A stretch of DNA of 64,000 bases from Clostridium cellulovorans 743B. Its GTDB lineage: Bacteria > Bacillota > Clostridia > Clostridiales > Clostridiaceae. The first letter of the stretch is position 1; each line of letters begins with the position of its first letter. The stretch covers positions 434,001-498,000 of the forward strand of contig NC_014393.1 of NCBI RefSeq assembly GCF_000145275.1, in the 5' to 3' direction. The position numbers and the translations under genes were made by a program. The notes beneath the pieces were generated by a model. It worked only from the letters and a program-made list of their open reading frames with translations, was not told the DNA's origin and did not search any database. Of the stretch, positions 60,301 through 64,000 are shown one piece after another.

Positions 60301-60966
60301 CAACTTTTAGAAGGCGAAGAGCAGTTAGATAATACTAAAATTAGAGATGGAGATAAGGTTATAATAGGTGGAACCATAGCTGAAATATCTAAAAAGATAA
60401 CCAGAAACAATGCCATGATGGCATTTTTGAGACTTGAGGATTTATATGGTTCCGTAGAAGTTATTATTTTTCCTAAGACCTATGAAAAAGTAAAAACTAT
60501 GCTTGATGATGATGCTCTTGTTATTGTATCGGGAAGAATAAGTATAAGAGAAGAAGAAGCGCCAAAGGTTCTATGTGAGAAAATTGAGCCTTTGATTAAG
60601 AATAGTGAAGAAAAATTAAAAGCTATTTTTGATCATTCAAAGGATAGGACTAAAGGATATGATTCTACTAATAATAGAAGTAATTTAAAGAATTTTGAGA
60701 GAAGTAAGCCTCAAATAAGTTCGACACTTGTTGATAATGGAAGAAAAATATATATACAGGTAACTGATGAAGATGGACAAAAAGAAGCCATAGACTTTTT
60801 AAGATCTTTACCTAAAGATTATAGAGGAAATACAAGAATAGTACTTTTTAGGAAGTCTGACAGAGTAGCTCTTAATGTCAGTTATGAGCTTTGGGTTAAT
60901 GAAGATACAGACATTGTCAAGTTATTGAAAGAAAAATTTAAAGAAGAGAATGTAAAAGAGAAATAA
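57352..60966 (+). CDS. dnaE: DNA polymerase III alpha subunit (DnaE)
   Basis: 1204 residues. The N-terminal PHP domain begins HLHVHTGYSLLDG. The C-family polymerase core carries the catalytic PDIDSD with D397 and D399, GPGRGSAAGS (dNTP binding) and LYRPGPM. A helix-hairpin-helix and an OB-fold (KVIIGGTIAEISKK...GSVEVIIFP) follow, then a C-terminal about 150 residues. It is a DnaE-type enzyme, in clostridia a partner of PolC. TTG 57352 follows a perfect GGAGGTGAT. dnaE-pfkA-pyk order is conserved in Clostridium, here with one gene inserted on the other strand. Confidence 0.98.
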   Translation: MSRDFVHLHVHTGYSLLDGSGKISLMVKRAKELGMNAMAITDHGVMYGCVEFYKAAKEVGIKPILGSEIYVASKSMHIKEQGRKNDTHHLVLLVKNSTGYDNLMKIVSAASIDGFYYKPRVDHDFLKKHSEGLIALSACLGGEVQGHILKSNLDIAKETALFYKETFKDGFYLELQNHGMREQIMVNEHLIAMSKELDIPLVATNDIHYINKEDSRAHDILLCIQTGKTIDEKGRMSYQPEQFYIRSQEEMEELFGYVEEALDNTVKIAEQCNFDYEFHVSKLPNFPLPSEQDHFQYLRDTCYKGLAELYEEITEEIKVRLDYELDIIKTMGYVDYFLIVWDFIRFANENGIPTGPGRGSAAGSIVAFTLGITKIDPIKYSLLFERFLNPERVSMPDIDSDFCYERRQEVIDYVVDKYGYESVSQIITFGTMAARMCIRDVGRAMNYSYSEVDAIAKMIPNMLGINIERALEVNSELKAAYEENERVRDLIDVSKTLEGLPRHTSTHAAGVVIASQPLVSYVPLQKNDEAIVTQYTMGTLEELGLLKMDFLGLRTLTVLKDAVDMVKQNKRIEIDLDKIDDADPKVYTMVGEGKTVGVFQLESAGMTSFMKDLKPDSLEDIIAGISLYRPGPMAEIPRYIEGKRNPAKIRYETPELEPILGVTYGVMVYQEQVMEIVRKLAGYSMGRSDLVRRAMSKKKHKVMEEERQNFIYGIVDKDGNIEVPGCLRNGISVEAANKIFDQMMDFASYAFNKSHAAAYAVVAYQTAYMMCYYPTEFIAAMLNSVMGNNEKVAYYIRFAKEKDIEVLPPHINESYSKFTVNKEKIRFGMASIKNVGGNVTDSIVKVREEKGKFKDFMDFAEKIDVSTVNKRAAESLIKSGAFDEFGVYRSQLLAIMEKVLDGVSSQKKRNIQGQLNLFQDFENDDSTMDIKIEYPKIKEFEKKYILAMEKEMTGLYLSGHPLDEYVQTLNYVTNTNSSEIVSNQLLEGEEQLDNTKIRDGDKVIIGGTIAEISKKITRNNAMMAFLRLEDLYGSVEVIIFPKTYEKVKTMLDDDALVIVSGRISIREEEAPKVLCEKIEPLIKNSEEKLKAIFDHSKDRTKGYDSTNNRSNLKNFERSKPQISSTLVDNGRKIYIQVTDEDGQKEAIDFLRSLPKDYRGNTRIVLFRKSDRVALNVSYELWVNEDTDIVKLLKEKFKEENVKEK

Positions 60967-61026
60967 TCTTTTATATATTCATAAATTGTTGAATTCATCT
61001 TTAATAATAAAACTGATATAGAATAG

Positions 61027-61082
61027 TCTCAGTTTCGTAGATGCTAATTGTGAAAAGTGCTAACGAAACTGAGATTTTAATT
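61027..61082 (+). terminator. Terminator of dnaE
   Basis: TCTCAGTTTCGT (61027-61038) pairs perfectly with ACGAAACTGAGA (61063-61074), followed by TTTTAATTTT. Confidence 0.88.
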
Positions 61083-61153
61083 TTCTAAGAAAAATTCTTT
61101 CTTACATAGATAATATATAATATTTAATTAGAAGTACATGGTCTAATATATAA

Positions 61154-61654
61154 TTAATGACTGCCTTTAAATATATCTCCACCTGGTTGCATATCCATAG
61201 AAGCATTCATTGCCATCATTGATAGGATAACAAAAATAATAATTGAAATTATTGCTACACCTATAAGCATTATTATTTTTTCCTTCCTAGATAGTTTGAA
61301 GTTATTTTTCACTATAAAGCTTATAAAGGAAATTAAAATGCCTAATGGTATAAGATAGGAAACATACTGCGGACTCTCCTTAAAGTGAGATATTCCACCA
61401 CTTATCATACCTATACCTATTGCCAATGTGAGTGAAACTACTACTAACTTTAAAATTTCAACAGTTGACAAATGGGTTTTATTAATTACTAATTCATTAA
61501 ATATTGAGCCGGTCAAAAATAGTCCAAGACCAATGCTTAATATTATTGAATATCTTACAGGATTGAATGGCATTAGAACTATACAACTTGAAGTCATTCC
61601 TATTCCAAGAAAGTAGACGATGTAAACTATATACATATAAATAGCTTTTTTCAT
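61154..61654 (-). CDS. Polytopic membrane protein of unknown function with Met-rich tail
   Basis: 166 residues with about five transmembrane helices. I do not recognise the family. The C-terminus after the last helix reads MMAMNASMDMQPGGDIFKGSH, with five methionines and a terminal His, like copper-binding tails. ATG 61654 follows AGGAGA on the minus strand; the frame's earlier ATG at 61699 has no ribosome site. It interrupts the usual dnaE-pfkA neighbourhood and is transcribed against them. Confidence 0.75.
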   Translation of the reverse strand: MKKAIYMYIVYIVYFLGIGMTSSCIVLMPFNPVRYSIILSIGLGLFLTGSIFNELVINKTHLSTVEILKLVVVSLTLAIGIGMISGGISHFKESPQYVSYLIPLGILISFISFIVKNNFKLSRKEKIIMLIGVAIISIIIFVILSMMAMNASMDMQPGGDIFKGSH

Positions 61655-62404
61655 ATTAAATCTCCTTTTACTGTTATTATATATTGCAATAATAAACATA
61701 CATTCAAAGTATAGGATTTACAGATGGTTAGTTGGAATGTAAGAATTAAATTGCAAAATATATAATTAGATTAAGAGTATTTTATGGAAATAATGTGAAG
61801 ATTTTATGTTGGTGAAATTATTAAATCATTTATTTATAGTAAGTCTATTTGAAGATACTCAGATTGCTGAACTATAATTAAAATCTGCATAGTTTTTAAT
61901 TTTTATACAGGAAAGTTGTAATATATGAGTAGTTGGAAACTATTAAAGAAGAGTGTTTATTAAATTAAAATATTGATTTTTTATTGAAATATTTATTTGA
62001 TTTTAAAATCATGACATTTAATTTTAAAAAAGAATTCAATTGCTTGAAAAAAATATCAAAATTAATCGAAGGCTTTTCTTGGTAAAGTAATAAAGGGTAT
62101 ATTTTTGAACAAATATAAACAAAATATTATTGCTAATAAGATTTTTAATATCTTATTAGCTATAATTTGGCAAAAAACCTTATGCAGTATGCACAAAAAC
62201 AACACAGAAAAATGACACATTTTATTAAATTTTTAAAAATACAATATATATTTTGTAGAATAAGTATTTATATATCTTTAAACCATTGAAAATCGAACAG
62301 TTTTCAATTAAAATAAGAGAGTATAAATTCAAAGGCATCAAAGCTATTTGAGATATCGTTGAAAATTGAATAAAGTGTCAAGTTGATATCTAGGAGGAGC
62401 GTAT
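61655..62404. other. 750-nt non-coding region upstream of pfkA
   Basis: No open frame with a ribosome site on either strand. It contains TGATTTTAAAATCA (61998-62011), the hairpin GCTAATAAGAT (62132-62142) with ATCTTATTAGC (62150-62160), and TTGAAAAT-type motifs nearer pfkA. The long gap could hold an sRNA or the pfkA leader and operators. I found no strong promoter. Confidence 0.5.
62285..62308. promoter_or_regulatory. Operator-like inverted repeat upstream of pfkA
   Basis: ATTGAAAA (62285-62292) and TTTTCAAT (62301-62308) are perfect complements around an 8-nt centre. A further copy of the half-site, TTGAAAATTGAA, occurs near 62358. Confidence 0.4.
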
Positions 62405-63364
62405 ATGAAAACCATAGGTGTTTTAACAAGCGGAGGAGATTCTCCAGGAATGAACGCAGCGATAAGAGCAGTGGTACGTACAGCACTTCAGAATAACATA
62501 AGAGTAGTAGGGATACAACGAGGATATAGTGGACTAATAAATGGCGAAATTACCGAATTAACAAGAGATAGCGTTTCTGATATTATTCAGCGTGGAGGTA
62601 CAATCCTTAAAACAGCTAGGAGCAATACCTTTAGGACTGAAGAAGGAAGAAGAAGAGCAGCGGATGTGTTAAAGGTCTTTGGAGTTGAAGGACTTGTAGT
62701 AGTTGGCGGTGATGGTTCCTTTATGGGGGCTAAGCTTTTATCAGACCTAGGAGTTGCTACTATAGGACTACCTGGTACTATAGACAATGATTTGGCATAT
62801 ACAGATTATACAATTGGCTTCGATACAGCATTAAATACGGTCATAGATGCTGTGAATAAATTAAAGGATACATCTAGTTCTCATGAAAGAGCGAGTGTCG
62901 TTGAAGTAATGGGAAGAAATTGTGGTGACATAGCTTTGTACTCCGGTCTTGCTGGCGGTGCAGAAAGCATCATTCTTCCAGAAAAACCTTTTGATATGGA
63001 TGAACTATGCAGGGGGATTTTAGAAGGAAAAATGAGAGGCAAATTACATAATTTAATAATGGTAGCAGAAGGTGTCGGAAAAGCAGAAGAAATAGCAAAA
63101 AAGATAGAAGATATCACAGGAATTGAAGCTAGAGTCACAAAACTTGGACACATACAAAGAGGTGGAAGTCCTACAGTTGCGGATAGAGTATTAGCTACAA
63201 GAATGGGATATAGAGCAGTTGAGTTGCTACGTGAGGGAAAGTCTGCCAGAGTCGTTGGGATAAAAAATAATAAAATAATAGATTTAGATATAACAGAAGC
63301 CTTAGCAATTGAAAGTAAATTCGATGAGGATCTGTTTAAGATTGCCGAAACAATTTCATACTAG
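62405..63364 (+). CDS. pfkA: 6-phosphofructokinase
   Basis: 319 residues, the ATP-dependent bacterial enzyme phosphorylating fructose 6-phosphate. ATP-site motif TSGGDSPGMNAAIRA opens the protein, GGDGSFMGAK binds nucleotide, and PGTIDND holds the catalytic Asp. EVMGRNCGD and the C-terminal LGHIQRGGSPTVADR bind fructose 6-phosphate and effectors. ATG 62405 follows AGGAGGAG. pyk lies 112 nt downstream, forming the usual pfkA-pyk operon. Confidence 0.99.
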   Translation: MKTIGVLTSGGDSPGMNAAIRAVVRTALQNNIRVVGIQRGYSGLINGEITELTRDSVSDIIQRGGTILKTARSNTFRTEEGRRRAADVLKVFGVEGLVVVGGDGSFMGAKLLSDLGVATIGLPGTIDNDLAYTDYTIGFDTALNTVIDAVNKLKDTSSSHERASVVEVMGRNCGDIALYSGLAGGAESIILPEKPFDMDELCRGILEGKMRGKLHNLIMVAEGVGKAEEIAKKIEDITGIEARVTKLGHIQRGGSPTVADRVLATRMGYRAVELLREGKSARVVGIKNNKIIDLDITEALAIESKFDEDLFKIAETISY

Positions 63365-63476
63365 GTGCAAGAGTTTTTACTAAATTAAGGTATGCTTAGT
63401 TCCCTGGGTTACACTTAATTTTATTAAAATACATTAGAAATTATTAAAATACAAGATTGTAGTAAGGAGAGTTAAT

Positions 63477-64000
63477 ATGCAAAAAACTAAAATGGTATTT
63501 ACAATTGGTCCTGCTAGCGAAACAGAAGAGGTTTTATCAGGTTTAATAAACGCTGGTATGAGCTGTTCAAGACATAACTTTTCTCATGGTGACCATGCAG
63601 AACACAAAGGTAGAATTGATCTTGTTAAAGCTTTAAGAACAAAATTCAATAAGCAAATAGCAATAATGCTTGATACAAAAGGACCAGAAATAAGAACTGG
63701 CAAATTTGATCCTAAAAAGGTTGAATTACAAAAAGGTGACAAATTCACAATACACTGTGGAGATATGGATTTAATAGGTGATACAACTAAATGTGCAATC
63801 ACTTATACTGAACTTTACAAAGATGTTGTAAAAGGAAATACAATCCTTATCGATGACGGTTTAGTAGGACTAACTGTTGAAGAAATAGAAGGAAACAAAA
63901 TCCATTGTACAGTACAAAACACTGGATTCGTTGCAACTCATAAAGGTGTTAACGTACCAAATGTTTCAATCAAATTACCAGCAATGACTGATAAAGATAG
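63477..64000 (+). CDS. pyk: Pyruvate kinase (3' end outside window)
   Basis: The first about 174 residues are present, cut by the window edge. MQKTKMVFTIGPAS and INAGMSCSRHNFSHGDH give the N-terminal barrel with the substrate-binding Arg and Asn, and MLDTKGPEIRTG is the family signature; the small B domain follows (ILIDDGLV). In many pyruvate kinases the loop reads ARLNFSHG; here it is SRHNFSHG. ATG 63477 follows AAGGAGAG. It is the second gene of the pfkA-pyk operon and yields ATP and pyruvate from phosphoenolpyruvate. Confidence 0.97.
   Translation, partial: MQKTKMVFTIGPASETEEVLSGLINAGMSCSRHNFSHGDHAEHKGRIDLVKALRTKFNKQIAIMLDTKGPEIRTGKFDPKKVELQKGDKFTIHCGDMDLIGDTTKCAITYTELYKDVVKGNTILIDDGLVGLTVEEIEGNKIHCTVQNTGFVATHKGVNVPNVSIKLPAMTDKD

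Noticed and set aside
1..64000. CRISPR arrays, prophage, insertion sequences, tRNA or rRNA genes
   Set aside because: I saw no regularly spaced repeats, transposase or integrase motifs, or tRNA cloverleaf sequences; a short tRNA could still have escaped a reading by eye.

Overview
The window looks like a chromosomal segment of a strictly anaerobic, low-GC Clostridium or close relative. The evidence is the strongly AT-rich sequence, good Shine-Dalgarno sites with frequent TTG and GTG starts, U-rich hairpin terminators, an oxygen-independent ribonucleotide reductase, a nickel-type CO dehydrogenase, a reverse rubrerythrin, a clostridial dockerin-like module, and the order murB-rapZ-yvcK-whiA followed further on by dnaE-pfkA-pyk. 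I saw no phage, insertion sequence, CRISPR array, tRNA or rRNA gene.

Layout. 1-7 kb: the tail of a nucleotidyltransferase/phosphohexomutase fusion, nrdD-nrdG, a small membrane protein next to a CadC-like metal sensor, an MBL-fold hydrolase and a CPBP membrane protease. 7-11 kb: a T-box leader and a long-type ileS, then a decayed fragment of a secreted repeat protein. 11-15 kb: a four-gene membrane glycosylation operon (DUF2142 protein, polyprenyl-phosphate GT2, two small EamA/ArnE-F-like flippase subunits). 15-22 kb: a CcpA-like regulator flanked by Fur-type palindromes, a large SF1 helicase with a degenerate nuclease tail, and a YgjP-type metallopeptidase. 22-27 kb: uvrB-uvrA behind a LexA box. 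27-31 kb: a secreted RHS/Big2/FN3/dockerin-like protein and a VanY-type carboxypeptidase. 31-36 kb: an NrtA/CmpA-like ABC transporter followed by cooS, with a convergent beta-carbonic anhydrase. 36-39 kb: pabAB-pabC. 39-43 kb: FHA protein, FtsW/RodA protein and a class B-like PBP. 43-51 kb: uvrC, PHP hydrolase, murB, rapZ, yvcK, whiA and a second LacI-type regulator. 51-57 kb: reverse rubrerythrin, small membrane ORFs, gene remnants, a second PBP, a membrane-anchored unknown and a GNAT. 57-64 kb: dnaE, a membrane protein, a long non-coding gap, pfkA and the start of pyk.

How the genes fit together. Most of the window is housekeeping: DNA precursors (nrdDG), DNA repair (uvrABC), replication (dnaE), wall synthesis (murB, two PBPs, FtsW/RodA, rapZ/yvcK/whiA), folate (pabABC) and glycolysis (pfkA-pyk). 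Two clusters stand out. The first is an ABC transporter/CO dehydrogenase/carbonic anhydrase neighbourhood in which the CO dehydrogenase has Asp in place of a conserved C-cluster cysteine, lacks two of four proton-relay histidines and carries a His/Asn-rich N-terminal extension. The second is a Gtr/Arn-like three-part glycosylation operon behind a promoter and a terminator-like leader hairpin. The CO dehydrogenase locus is the best candidate for an undescribed system. All assignments rest on reading motifs by eye and recalling family features; no database search was run.
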